This document shows, piece after piece, positions 35,286 through 43,543 of a DNA stretch of 64,000 nt; position 1 is the stretch's first letter; each line of letters begins with the position of its first letter. The DNA is taken from positions 336,666-400,665 of the forward strand of contig NZ_PKQP01000004.1 in NCBI RefSeq assembly GCF_002887735.1. Direction: 5' to 3'. Made by a program: the position numbers and the translations under genes. The notes under the pieces are model-generated. The model searched no databases. It was not told where the DNA came from and saw only the letters and a program-made list of their open reading frames with translations. The stretch comes from Stenotrophomonas bentonitica (GTDB taxonomy: Bacteria; Pseudomonadota; Gammaproteobacteria; Xanthomonadales; Xanthomonadaceae).

Positions 35286-35729
35286 TCAACGCTTGGCGGA
35301 GAAGGTGGCGAGCCAGGCGATCAACGACACGCCGGCCAAGGCGCTCATCGGCACCAGATACAACGGCGCCAGGAACCGCCCGGCGTTGACGAAGGCCAGC
35401 ACGGTCACCGTGGCGACCGCCATCAGACCGATGAACAGGAACCAGCCCGACGCATTGGCACGACTCGGCGCGACGCGCTCCTTGACCCGCCAGTTGGCAT
35501 ACGCGTTCTTCACCACGAAGAACACCACGGCCAGCACCAGCAGCACCACACCACCAATCAGCGCATCGCGGCTGCTGGTCTGCTCGCCGACCTGGATGTC
35601 CCAGTCGCCGGTGAAGGTCGCAGTCGGCTGCTGCGTTCCCGCGGTCGTCGCCGGTGCGGTCTGTTCGGACGGCGTGGCGGTGGCCGGCTGGTCGGTCACT
35701 GGCGCTGGGAGGGAACTCTTCTGGCTCAT
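35286..35729 (-). CDS. Small three-helix membrane protein of the tubulin-like operon
   Basis: A 147-residue protein. Residues 1-40 are Thr/Ala/Pro-rich and probably disordered, followed by a short polar motif TFTGDWDIQVGEQTSSRD. Three hydrophobic segments follow (ALIGGVVLLVLAVVFFVVKN, GWFLFIGLMAVATVTVLAFV and LVPMSALAGVSLIAWLATF), the first two separated by a basic loop. I know no named family. It ends 16 nt before the tubulin-like gene and begins 24 nt after the VWA-like gene, so it is probably the membrane platform of the complex. Confidence 0.8.
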   Translation of the reverse strand: MSQKSSLPAPVTDQPATATPSEQTAPATTAGTQQPTATFTGDWDIQVGEQTSSRDALIGGVVLLVLAVVFFVVKNAYANWRVKERVAPSRANASGWFLFIGLMAVATVTVLAFVNAGRFLAPLYLVPMSALAGVSLIAWLATFSAKR

Positions 35730-35753
35730 GCTCTGTCCTTGGCGGTGAATCGT

Positions 35754-37229
35754 TTAGTTGATGCGGATGGATGTATCAGGTTGGGCCCAGCTCACGCGAG
35801 GCTTGAACGCGCCGCGACGGACCGTGGCAACATGCGTGCCGTTGGCATCGCGCACCTCGGTAGTGGTAAACGGTTTGAGCCGCAGGTGCTGGGGTTGATC
35901 GTCGATCCAGACCGTTGCTTTGCGCGCGCCGGTCACCAGCACGAGAAACAGCAACGCCCCGATCAGGGCGAGCAGGCCGCCGCCATAGACCACCACGGCA
36001 GGCCACACCGGGTACTGCACCCGAAGCAGCAGCGGGACCCGTGTGACCGAGGCATTGGCCGTGACCGGAGGAAGGAAGACCTCCGGCAGCGCATCCCCCG
36101 GGAAGAGGTCGGCCATGTGCGCGCGGAACTGCGGCGATACTTCCAGCTGCTGGTTATCCAGGTGGATATCGATCGCCCCGCGCCGTTCATAGCCGCTGCG
36201 TAGCAACACCTCACGCGACCACTGCGACGGCAGGGGGGGCAGCGACAGGCGCAGGGTCAGCGGATCACTCTGTTTGCCTGGATCCAGCGCCTGCAGCGAG
36301 TGCGTGGACATCTCGCCCTGCAGGCCGATGGCTGGCGGCGTCACCAATGACGTGTCAGCGCTGACGATACGGTAGGGATTGAACAGATTCTCGAACCGGC
36401 CCTGCACCTGTGCAGTGCGCACCTGCGTGCTGGCGTCGAACGACAGCACGAGGGTGTGGCCGTCGGGGGCGAGGCCAGCGGCGATGCCCGGCGAATCTTT
36501 CACACCCGTCGGGCTGAAGCGCACGGCCGCTTCGTTCAGTGGCTTCAGGCGCACATGTCCCTCGGGAAGCAGTGCGGTCAGGGCTGGTTGCGCGAGTATC
36601 GCGTCCAGCGCGGCCGAGGCCGGTTCGCCGTAGGCCAACGCGTACAGCATCAAACCGTTGGCGCGGTAATGCTTGCCCTGTACCGGCATCTTCAGCGGAA
36701 ACGCAGCGATCCGGCTGATGACATCCTCACCATGCAGCAGCTCGTAGAACTCGCGATTGCGAGCCACGACCTCGGTACTGTTGTTGGGGCTGTTCTTGTT
36801 GTTGGTGACGATCCAGATGATGCCCGGGCGGCCTTCCAGGCCCACCTCGATCGCACCGAGCAGCGCTTCCTTGAAGTCGGTGTCGGCCAGTGCGCCGCTA
36901 CCTTTGTGCGCCATCTGCAGGCGCGTCATCGCCTGGGCGAGCCCCGGGTGGTTGCCCGGTCCGCGATACACCCACTCCGGCGAGGGGTGGGTAGCATCGG
37001 ACTGGTTGAACGCGCCCACCACGACCTCTCCGTGGCCAGCCGCATCCTGCGCCAGCTGCGTGACAAGCGGCTTGAAGGGCGACTCGGCATCGACGTAGAA
37101 CGGCTCCATCCAGCCAGAGTTCTGCACCAGTACTGCCTGCCGCAGTTCGGTGGCTCCGACGCTCATGCCCATGCTGCTCGCCAGCAGCACCGCGACGCCC
37201 AGCAGGCGATTCAGGACGACGTCGTTCAT
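35754..37229 (-). CDS. Membrane-anchored VWA-like protein with degenerate metal site
   Basis: A 491-residue exported protein: signal peptide (1-26), a domain of VWA topology (30-220), a beta-rich region, one helix (about 408-436), and a cytoplasmic tail of about 55 residues. The first strand reads AVLVQNSGWMEPFYVD, where VWA proteins have DxSxS; here Asp is replaced and only one Ser aligns. The later strand IIWIVTNNKNSPNN occupies the TDG position without Asp. So it looks like a VWA fold that has lost the metal-dependent adhesion site, or a related fold. ATG 37229 overlaps the preceding stop by ATGA. It is probably the periplasmic partner of the tubulin-like protein. Confidence 0.8.
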   Translation of the reverse strand: MNDVVLNRLLGVAVLLASSMGMSVGATELRQAVLVQNSGWMEPFYVDAESPFKPLVTQLAQDAAGHGEVVVGAFNQSDATHPSPEWVYRGPGNHPGLAQAMTRLQMAHKGSGALADTDFKEALLGAIEVGLEGRPGIIWIVTNNKNSPNNSTEVVARNREFYELLHGEDVISRIAAFPLKMPVQGKHYRANGLMLYALAYGEPASAALDAILAQPALTALLPEGHVRLKPLNEAAVRFSPTGVKDSPGIAAGLAPDGHTLVLSFDASTQVRTAQVQGRFENLFNPYRIVSADTSLVTPPAIGLQGEMSTHSLQALDPGKQSDPLTLRLSLPPLPSQWSREVLLRSGYERRGAIDIHLDNQQLEVSPQFRAHMADLFPGDALPEVFLPPVTANASVTRVPLLLRVQYPVWPAVVVYGGGLLALIGALLFLVLVTGARKATVWIDDQPQHLRLKPFTTTEVRDANGTHVATVRRGAFKPRVSWAQPDTSIRIN

Positions 37230-38674
37230 TGCGGCAGGCTCCAACGCAGCAGGGTGCCGCGCGCGTCTACCCAGAGCCACAGTGCCTCATCGTGGACGAA
37301 CCACTGCGCATTCCAGGGCGAGGGTGTGTCCATGGCATAGGTGTAGGCATGACCGCCGATCCGCTCCAGGCAGAACGTGGCATGCACGGTCGCCTGACTC
37401 TCGAAGAATGACAGCAGGCTGCGCTGCTGCGGCAGCGGCGCGTGGAGCGACAGCATCAACCCCGGTTCGACGACTTCCAGGAACGGATAGACCACATGGG
37501 TCACCGAATACAGGTCATGGTCGAACTCGTCCCACGGGCGCTCCAGGCGGACGTTGAACTGAAAGCTGGTTCGGCCGGTGCTGGTGGATCCGCGTGGCGC
37601 GGGGCGTTGCTCGGGCAGCACGGTGTCCAACCGGGTGAGCAGCCACTTTTTGTCCCGGGTGTCATACAGCAGCTGCCAGAAGCCTTCGCCGTCGCGATAC
37701 GGTGGACCCAGAACCGGGGTGGCCTGATAGCCCTCGGGCCAGCTCTGCCACCGGGTGTAAACGTCCCCCTGGCCGTCCAGGCGCACGCTCAGCACGCCCT
37801 GCGTGCCGATCCAGAACAGGCTGCGGTGCGCTGGATCGCTGATCGGCGCAGCAAGCAGTTGCAGGGGCGCGTCAAGCGTCAGCACCAACTGCTGCCATGC
37901 CTCACCGGTGCGGCGGATCGCAAGGCACCATTGGCCCTCATGTTCCTGTGGCACGAAGGCGGCATCGTCCAGCAGGCCGGGTGCACCCAGGGACCGACCC
38001 ACCGCGCGATCAATCTGATAGCTCAATGTCATTGCGTCGACGCTGACGCAATCGGCACCTGAATCAGTCGCCATGATCACCTCATGGCCATCGTCGTGCG
38101 GCAACGTCAGTGTAGCATTCGCCCATGTTTCAAGATGGCTGCGGCCGAGTGAGGCCCCGCGCGGTGTCAGCGGCACCCAATGGCGGTGACCGTGCTGCCA
38201 AAGCGACAGCTGGCCAGAGCGGCTCGCCGCGAACAATCCATTGCGATGGCCACCGGCGCGGCTGCTGAAAAAGAACAGGCCACTCGGCTGCGGTGACTTG
38301 ATCACCTCGGCGGCGTCCTGCATGGACTGGCCACTTCGCTGCCATTGATCGAACAGCGCCTGAAGCGTCGAGGGGATCGGTTCCGCCGCGGAGGCGCTGC
38401 AGCTGCGCCCCCCATCATCCCCGCCAAACGGTGTTCGCCACTGCTCAACCGGGCGCCGCTCAAGCGGCTGGCCGGTAAAGGGAGAAAACCGGAAGCTGCC
38501 CGGGAGATAACCCCCCTCGGGCACGCGATACGCGCCAGACAGATAGTCCAGATCGCTCAGTGATGTTGGAGGCACGGCAGCGTCGATGGCGACCAGAGAA
38601 AATCCGGTTCCATTCTGCACCCACGACTCATTATCCAGGTGCCAACGGACACCTCGCTCTGCTCCGGCGGCCAC
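37226..38674 (-). CDS. Beta-rich protein of unknown function, first gene of the tubulin-like operon
   Basis: A 482-residue protein with no signal peptide and no clear membrane helix. It is full of short strands and aromatic turns (SGQLSLWQHGHRHWVPLTPR, RSLFWIGTQGVLSVRLDGQG, GFWQLLYDTRDKKWLLTRLD, then LWVDARGTLLRWSL), a pattern reminiscent of a beta-propeller. I identify no named family. The start is GTG 38674, supported by AGGGGGA about 6 nt upstream. The alternative ATG starts would truncate the first strands. It overlaps the VWA-like gene by ATGA. It may be a scaffold or sensor of the complex. Confidence 0.75.
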   Translation of the reverse strand: MAAGAERGVRWHLDNESWVQNGTGFSLVAIDAAVPPTSLSDLDYLSGAYRVPEGGYLPGSFRFSPFTGQPLERRPVEQWRTPFGGDDGGRSCSASAAEPIPSTLQALFDQWQRSGQSMQDAAEVIKSPQPSGLFFFSSRAGGHRNGLFAASRSGQLSLWQHGHRHWVPLTPRGASLGRSHLETWANATLTLPHDDGHEVIMATDSGADCVSVDAMTLSYQIDRAVGRSLGAPGLLDDAAFVPQEHEGQWCLAIRRTGEAWQQLVLTLDAPLQLLAAPISDPAHRSLFWIGTQGVLSVRLDGQGDVYTRWQSWPEGYQATPVLGPPYRDGEGFWQLLYDTRDKKWLLTRLDTVLPEQRPAPRGSTSTGRTSFQFNVRLERPWDEFDHDLYSVTHVVYPFLEVVEPGLMLSLHAPLPQQRSLLSFFESQATVHATFCLERIGGHAYTYAMDTPSPWNAQWFVHDEALWLWVDARGTLLRWSLPQ

Positions 38675-38878
38675 GCCGTCCCCCTGTATCCTTTCGCGGG
38701 CAAGGATATCCTAAAGTCAACGGCATGGAACAAACGCATGCGAATGGTGCCTGTAGGGAAACTCCTGACGTGACGCATTTGGCTCCAAGCCGCATTATCG
38801 CCCGCGCATGAAGGAATATGCCTGCAGAAAGGCAGCTGTCGCAGGGCATCACGCATTGGACGCATCAGGGGATACGCA
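38675..38878. promoter_or_regulatory. Divergent promoter region of the tubulin-like operon
   Basis: This 204-bp gap separates the leftward operon (GTG 38674) from the rightward lipoprotein gene (GTG 38879). It is visibly less GC-rich than the flanks (GGATATCCTAAAGTCAACGG near 38703). Both directions must start here. AGGGGAT at 38867-38873 is the ribosome-binding site of the rightward gene. I cannot fix -35/-10 boxes with confidence. Confidence 0.45.
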
Positions 38879-39808
38879 GTGAAGAAAATTCTGTGGGGTG
38901 TACTGTTGGTCGTGCTTGCCGGCTGCCAGCAGGGTCGGGCGATCCGCCTCGACCTGATGGCGATGGAGTTCCGCTCCGAGTGTTTCGGTGCAGGCGCGAC
39001 GACAAAGTGCGTTGCCATGCGCGTCAAGTACAACGTCGCTGCAACACAGTTGATGCTTGATCGGCTGGAAGACGAGTTCGCAAAGATTCCCGATCCGGAC
39101 CCCCAGGCCTATGCTGCTGCCAGGCAGGCACTTCAGCGGGTGATCGATCGCAACGAACAGGATCGTCCCGGGTGGTGGCGGCGTATCCTGATGAACAACA
39201 TCGAGGTGACCTACGGTCTGGCGGCGGGTCAGTTCCTGGTGACGCCCAACGAGCTTTCGGAACTTGCGGCCGTGGCTGCCGAGAACGAAAAGCGACGGCG
39301 CAAAGTGGCTGCGACCGATAGCCTTCCCGTGGAAGCAGCCGCGCCAGAGGTGAGCGACGTCACCCTCCACACCGATGCGGCGGCGACCACAGAGGGGTTT
39401 GACCTGGACTCGGAATCCGCCGATCCCCTTGATGCGCCAGCCGGGCCGGAAGCCATTGAGCGAATCGCAGTGCAGGCAGCGCCTGCAGATGAAACCGGCT
39501 ATGCCGGCATGATGGCGCGCATGGCGCGCGAGGCTGAGCAAGCGACGGCCCGACCGAGTTTCGACTGCGCCCGGGCGAGCCATCCTGCCGAACACCTGCT
39601 ATGCAGTGACGCCAGCCTGGCAGCCATGGACGTTCGCATGGCTCGAGCGTATGCCGATGCACCTGCATGTGGGACGGACCGCGCTGCATTGCGCGCCGAT
39701 CAGCGGCAGTGGCTGCAACATCAGCGCAACCAGTGCAGCGACGCCTCCTGTCTGGAAGACGCCTATCAGGCCCGGATCGCACAACTGGAGCAGTACTGCA
39801 CGGGTTGA
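38879..39808 (+). CDS. Lipoprotein with C-terminal LprI/DUF1311-like domain
   Basis: A 309-residue lipoprotein. The lipobox is LAGC (Cys16). The middle is helical, then acidic and Ala-rich (about 140-220). The last 85 residues show the DUF1311/LprI pattern: SFDCARASHPAEHLLCSDAS, LAAMDVRMARAYADA, then LRADQRQWLQHQRNQCSDAS with paired cysteines. LprI-type domains are linked to lysozyme inhibition in some bacteria and are often small periplasmic modules. GTG 38879 has a good ribosome-binding site. It is divergent from the tubulin-like operon and 71 nt upstream of the Gly-rich membrane protein, so it is a possible accessory of the same system. Confidence 0.85.
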   Translation: MKKILWGVLLVVLAGCQQGRAIRLDLMAMEFRSECFGAGATTKCVAMRVKYNVAATQLMLDRLEDEFAKIPDPDPQAYAAARQALQRVIDRNEQDRPGWWRRILMNNIEVTYGLAAGQFLVTPNELSELAAVAAENEKRRRKVAATDSLPVEAAAPEVSDVTLHTDAAATTEGFDLDSESADPLDAPAGPEAIERIAVQAAPADETGYAGMMARMAREAEQATARPSFDCARASHPAEHLLCSDASLAAMDVRMARAYADAPACGTDRAALRADQRQWLQHQRNQCSDASCLEDAYQARIAQLEQYCTG

Positions 39809-39879
39809 GCACGGCGCAGCCTTGACGATTGCGGGCGTATCGTCCTGCTAGTCTGGACGCCGACTTCTGGAGGCATTCC

Positions 39880-40581
39880 ATGCGCGGTCTCGACTTCACC
39901 TCCTGGCAGGCCATGCTCTCCACCCTGGCTGGGCTGGCGATCATCACCCTGATCGGTGTCGGCATACGGCTGCTGGTCATGCAGACCATGCAGCAGCGCC
40001 GCGAGCGCGAGAACCGGCAGATCAACGAACGACTGCGCACGCTGATCGCGGCTTACAAGGTCCTGGGTGGTTCGTTCACCGGCACGCTCGATGTCGATCC
40101 TCGCCATCGCCGGGATTTCCGCGCGCTGCCCGACGGCAGCGAAGCCGGCGATGCGCTGCACCTGCCGGCGGAGGCCGAGAACGGTGGCGAGCGTGCGCGG
40201 CGGATCCGTGATGCGGTGGAAGCGGCCCTGTCGGACATCGTCCTGCTGGGCACCGACGAGCAGGTGCGCCTGGCCGCCCACGCCGCCAACGAGATGGCCC
40301 AGGGTCGCCTTGTTCCCACGGCCGAGCTGGTGGTGTCGCTGCGCGACTTCATTCGTCAGGCGCTGGATCTGGATCCGATCCCGGCCTCGGTCACCATTCC
40401 GCGCCAGGGTCCCGCAAGGCCCTCGGCCGGTGCGAAGGGCAAGGGCGATGCGGGTGACAAGGGCGGTGGAAAAGGGGGCGGAGGCGGAGGGATGGGCGGT
40501 GGAGGCGGGGGTGGCATGGGAGCAATGGGCGGTGCTGGCATGGGGGGCGGAGCGGAGGATGCCGCCGATACCCATCGCTGA
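39880..40581 (+). CDS. Membrane-anchored protein with glycine-rich C-terminus
   Basis: A 233-residue protein with one N-terminal helix (ML STLAGLAIITLIGVGI, about 11-29). A basic coiled segment follows (QQRRERENRQINERLRTLI) and then a helical domain (VEAALSDIVLLGTDEQVRLA, EMAQGRLVPTAELVVSLRDF). A low-complexity tail is Lys/Gly- then Gly/Met-rich (190-225). A CTGGAGG ribosome-binding site supports ATG 39880. I recognise the N-terminal part as a kind of conserved membrane protein but no function. It lies 71 nt after the LprI-like lipoprotein gene and converges on the S9 peptidase with a 15-nt gap. Confidence 0.78.
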   Translation: MRGLDFTSWQAMLSTLAGLAIITLIGVGIRLLVMQTMQQRRERENRQINERLRTLIAAYKVLGGSFTGTLDVDPRHRRDFRALPDGSEAGDALHLPAEAENGGERARRIRDAVEAALSDIVLLGTDEQVRLAAHAANEMAQGRLVPTAELVVSLRDFIRQALDLDPIPASVTIPRQGPARPSAGAKGKGDAGDKGGGKGGGGGGMGGGGGGGMGAMGGAGMGGGAEDAADTHR

Positions 40582-40596
40582 GCGAGGCGCGTCACC

Positions 40597-43035
40597 TCAC
40601 GGCGAGGCGGCCGCCCCGATCCGGTAGGGCGGCGGCGTCGCGCCCATCAGATGCGTGACGAAGTAATCCCACATCCGGCGCATGTAGTAATCGTCGTTGC
40701 GGAAGAGTTCGTGGTCCTGGTTGGGCAGGTAGAGCAGGTCGTAGTCCTTGTTGGCCAGCGTGAGGGCGCGCGCCAACTGCAGGGTCAGCGCCGGCATCGC
40801 GTTCTCATCCAGGTCGCCGTAGACCAGCATCAGCCGACCCTGCAGGCGATCGGCCAGTGCATCGTTGGCCAGCGGCTGGAACAGCGCTGGCACTGCATCC
40901 GGTGCTGGGCGCACGGCGGTGCCGTCTGCATAGACCGGCTGGCCGCCGACCAGGCGGTCCATGCCGTGGATCGCGCCGCCGTACATGCCCTGGAAGCTGT
41001 GGCTGCCGGCCGAAGCCACGCCGACTTTGTAGAAGGTCGGATGACGCAGCAGCGCACGCGCCGCACTGTAGCCGCCGAAGGAATGCCCATAGATGCCGAC
41101 CCGCGTCAGGTCCATGCCCGGATAACGTACGGCAAGCGCGCCGATCGCCGCGACGTGATCGTCCAGCTGCAGATCGGCCGCGCTCAGGAAGCTGGCATCG
41201 TGGAAAGCCTTGGAACGTCCGGGTGTGCCACGCGCATCGATGCTCACCACCACGAAGCCGAGCTGGGCCAGGCTGGAGCGCGCGACGGGGTTCATCGTCG
41301 CGGTGGCGTCGACGAAGCCCACCGGGGTATTGGTGATGTGCGGTCCGCCGTACATGGCATCGATGACCGGATGCCGTCCGTCCTCGCGGTAACCAGGCGG
41401 CAGATAGACCGTGGCCTGCAGTTCGGTGCGTCCATCGGCGGCCAGGACACTCACCCGCTGCGGTGGCGTCCAGCCGGCGGCGCGCACGGCGCGGTCGTCG
41501 CCGCGCTCCAGTTCCAGCACAACCCGGCCATCGGCCGTTGAGCGCAGCACGCTGACTGGCGGCTGGTCCACCCGCGAGTAGCCATCGACCACGTACGCCG
41601 CCGAGGGCGACAACAGGTGGGAGGGACGCCCGCCCATGAGCACACCGGTTCCGCCATCGATCGCATGATCGGCCGCTTCAGGTGTGAGAAGGACCGGCGC
41701 CCCACCATCCAGCGACACGCGGTACAGGCGTCGTTGATACGGATCACCCGGCTCGCGCCCGCCCGCAGTGAACAGCACCTGGCGACGCACCTCATCGACG
41801 CCGACCACATCGCGCACCAGCCATGCGCCCTTGGTGAGCTGGCGGACCACACGTCCATCGCGTCGATCGACCAGGTACAGATGGCCCCACCCATCGCGCT
41901 GCGAGAACCAGACGATGCCGTCGTCGTGCTGCAGGACGTGCACCGCCGGCCGGTTGTAGGGATAGCTGTTGAGCTGCACGCGGGTATTGCTGCGCTCCTC
42001 CTGCACGGTGCGCACGCTGCCGGTACTGACATCCACCTCGACCAGACGCAGCCGTGCAGGGTGGTCATAGCGCGCGATCGCCGTATAGACCTTGCCGGCA
42101 TCGGCCGACCAGCCCAGCACGCCGGCTTCGGTCAATGCATGCCAGCCCGCGGGAACGGGGATGCTGCGTGTGGCGCCATCCACCTCGCTGACGAACCACG
42201 CATCGCGGACCTGCTCGACGTCGCCCAGCAGGCCCAGCCGTACTTCGTGCACGACCGGGCGGAAGCCGGTGGCCGGCGCGGTGGCCAGGTAGGGATAGGG
42301 CAGGACGCGGCGTTCGTCGTAGCGCACGCCGAACAGGCGCTGGCTGTCCGGAGACCAGGTCACCGCGAACGGTGGTATCTGCATCCGGCCTTCCCGGCGC
42401 GGAATGCCGCGCAATGCAAAATCGGGCAGTACCCCATAGCCGTACGAAGGCTCACCATCAAGAGTGAGCGCCCGTCGTTCGCCGTCGGCGCCGCGCCGCA
42501 GCCACAGATTGTCCTGCTCGACCCGCACGCTGTGCCGACCGTCAGGCGCAGGCAGGTCGCGCGGATCGACGGCAGGCGATGACTGCACCTTGCACGGCAT
42601 CGGCAGCGTGCATGCCGCCACCCGCTGTGTGTCCACGCGCAAGGTAATCCGTAGTCCATCGTCGCCGCTGGCGACGCGGTCCACCTGCTGCATGACGTTG
42701 CCCGGATCAGCGACCCCGGCAGCCTGCAGCGCCGTACGCATCACGTCGTCGTCAAACAGCGCCGCGCGCGTGGAGCCCACCGGATCGACCAGCACGTAGC
42801 CGATGCGGCCATCGTCCTCCTGGCGGGCATACCAGAAGCGGCCGTCCTGCAGCCAGCGCGGCGCGACGCTGGCATTGCGGACCTTGCCGCGCAGCTGCTG
42901 GTCGAGCACGCGCTCGGCGCGCTGGTACTGCACCAGGCCCGGCGCCTCGGCCCCGGCCGGTGGGCTGGTGATCGCGGTGACCGCCACGCCGAGAAAGAGC
43001 AGACAGTGAAACATCCCCGAACGTGGTGCGGCCAT
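40597..43035 (-). CDS. S9 family prolyl oligopeptidase / DPP-IV-like peptidase (exported)
   Basis: An 812-residue secreted serine peptidase. Leader FHCLLFLGVAVTAITSPPAGA. An N-terminal beta-propeller spans about 40-530 (repeated strands such as GWGHLYLVDRRDGRVVRQL). The alpha/beta-hydrolase domain follows: RHPVIDAMYGGPH, then nucleophile Ser in IYGHSFGGYSAARALLRHP, Asp in LVYGDLDENAMPA, and His in LPNQDHELFRND. It cleaves small peptides, with preference for Pro or Ala at the second position if DPP-IV-like. The start could be ATG 43035 or ATG 43014 (MFHCLLF); a GGGAG site favours 43035. It converges on the Gly-rich membrane-protein gene. Confidence 0.93.
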   Translation of the reverse strand: MAAPRSGMFHCLLFLGVAVTAITSPPAGAEAPGLVQYQRAERVLDQQLRGKVRNASVAPRWLQDGRFWYARQEDDGRIGYVLVDPVGSTRAALFDDDVMRTALQAAGVADPGNVMQQVDRVASGDDGLRITLRVDTQRVAACTLPMPCKVQSSPAVDPRDLPAPDGRHSVRVEQDNLWLRRGADGERRALTLDGEPSYGYGVLPDFALRGIPRREGRMQIPPFAVTWSPDSQRLFGVRYDERRVLPYPYLATAPATGFRPVVHEVRLGLLGDVEQVRDAWFVSEVDGATRSIPVPAGWHALTEAGVLGWSADAGKVYTAIARYDHPARLRLVEVDVSTGSVRTVQEERSNTRVQLNSYPYNRPAVHVLQHDDGIVWFSQRDGWGHLYLVDRRDGRVVRQLTKGAWLVRDVVGVDEVRRQVLFTAGGREPGDPYQRRLYRVSLDGGAPVLLTPEAADHAIDGGTGVLMGGRPSHLLSPSAAYVVDGYSRVDQPPVSVLRSTADGRVVLELERGDDRAVRAAGWTPPQRVSVLAADGRTELQATVYLPPGYREDGRHPVIDAMYGGPHITNTPVGFVDATATMNPVARSSLAQLGFVVVSIDARGTPGRSKAFHDASFLSAADLQLDDHVAAIGALAVRYPGMDLTRVGIYGHSFGGYSAARALLRHPTFYKVGVASAGSHSFQGMYGGAIHGMDRLVGGQPVYADGTAVRPAPDAVPALFQPLANDALADRLQGRLMLVYGDLDENAMPALTLQLARALTLANKDYDLLYLPNQDHELFRNDDYYMRRMWDYFVTHLMGATPPPYRIGAAASP

Positions 43036-43183
43036 GCGTATCGCTCCCTGATGACGGTCGCCCGGCAGGCGGCATCGTCATCATGGCGCGCGCTCCTGCC
43101 AGCCTGGAGCACCGAGCATGCCGGTGCTCCAGCGCGCACTCAAGCGGCGCTGCGGCAGCGTGTGCGCCCCTCGGGGCCCCCGC

Positions 43184-43543
43184 TTACTGTGTCAGTTCCA
43201 CCACCGGCACGAAGCCACCGTAGATCATCCGCTTGCCGTCGAAGGGCATCGGATTGTTCTCCGGGTTCATCCGCGGGTCCTCCATCATCTTCTGCATGCC
43301 GGCATCGCGGGTGGCTTTGTCCGGCCATTCGATCCACGAGAACAGCACGGCTTCATCGTCCTTGGCCGCCACCGCGCGATGGAAGTCGGTCTGCTTCCCA
43401 TGCGGGACATCGTCGCCCCAGCACTCGACCACGCGCAGCGCGCCATGCTCGATGCAGATCGCATCGCCCATGTGCGCGTGTTCCAGGAATTTCGCTTTGT
43501 TCGCGGTCGGCACGGCAAGTACAAAACCATCGATGTAGGCCAT
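43184..43543 (-). CDS. DUF1428 family protein
   Basis: A 119-residue protein matching the DUF1428/YciI-like ferredoxin-fold group: start MAYIDGFVLAVPTANKAKFL, middle HGALRVVECWGDDVPHGKQT, then EAVLFSWIEWPDKATRDAGM and MPFDGKRMIYGGFVPV. The family is small and conserved; a dimeric alpha/beta-barrel fold is expected, and no enzyme activity is established to my knowledge. It has no signal peptide. The 149-bp gap to the S9 peptidase makes co-transcription unclear. Confidence 0.9.
   Translation of the reverse strand: MAYIDGFVLAVPTANKAKFLEHAHMGDAICIEHGALRVVECWGDDVPHGKQTDFHRAVAAKDDEAVLFSWIEWPDKATRDAGMQKMMEDPRMNPENNPMPFDGKRMIYGGFVPVVELTQ

Noticed and set aside
31334..35389. 1351-codon plus-strand frame opposite the tubulin-like gene
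   Set aside because: Shadow frame; its product is His/Gln/Arg/Leu-rich with no domain, whereas the minus-strand product has clear motifs.
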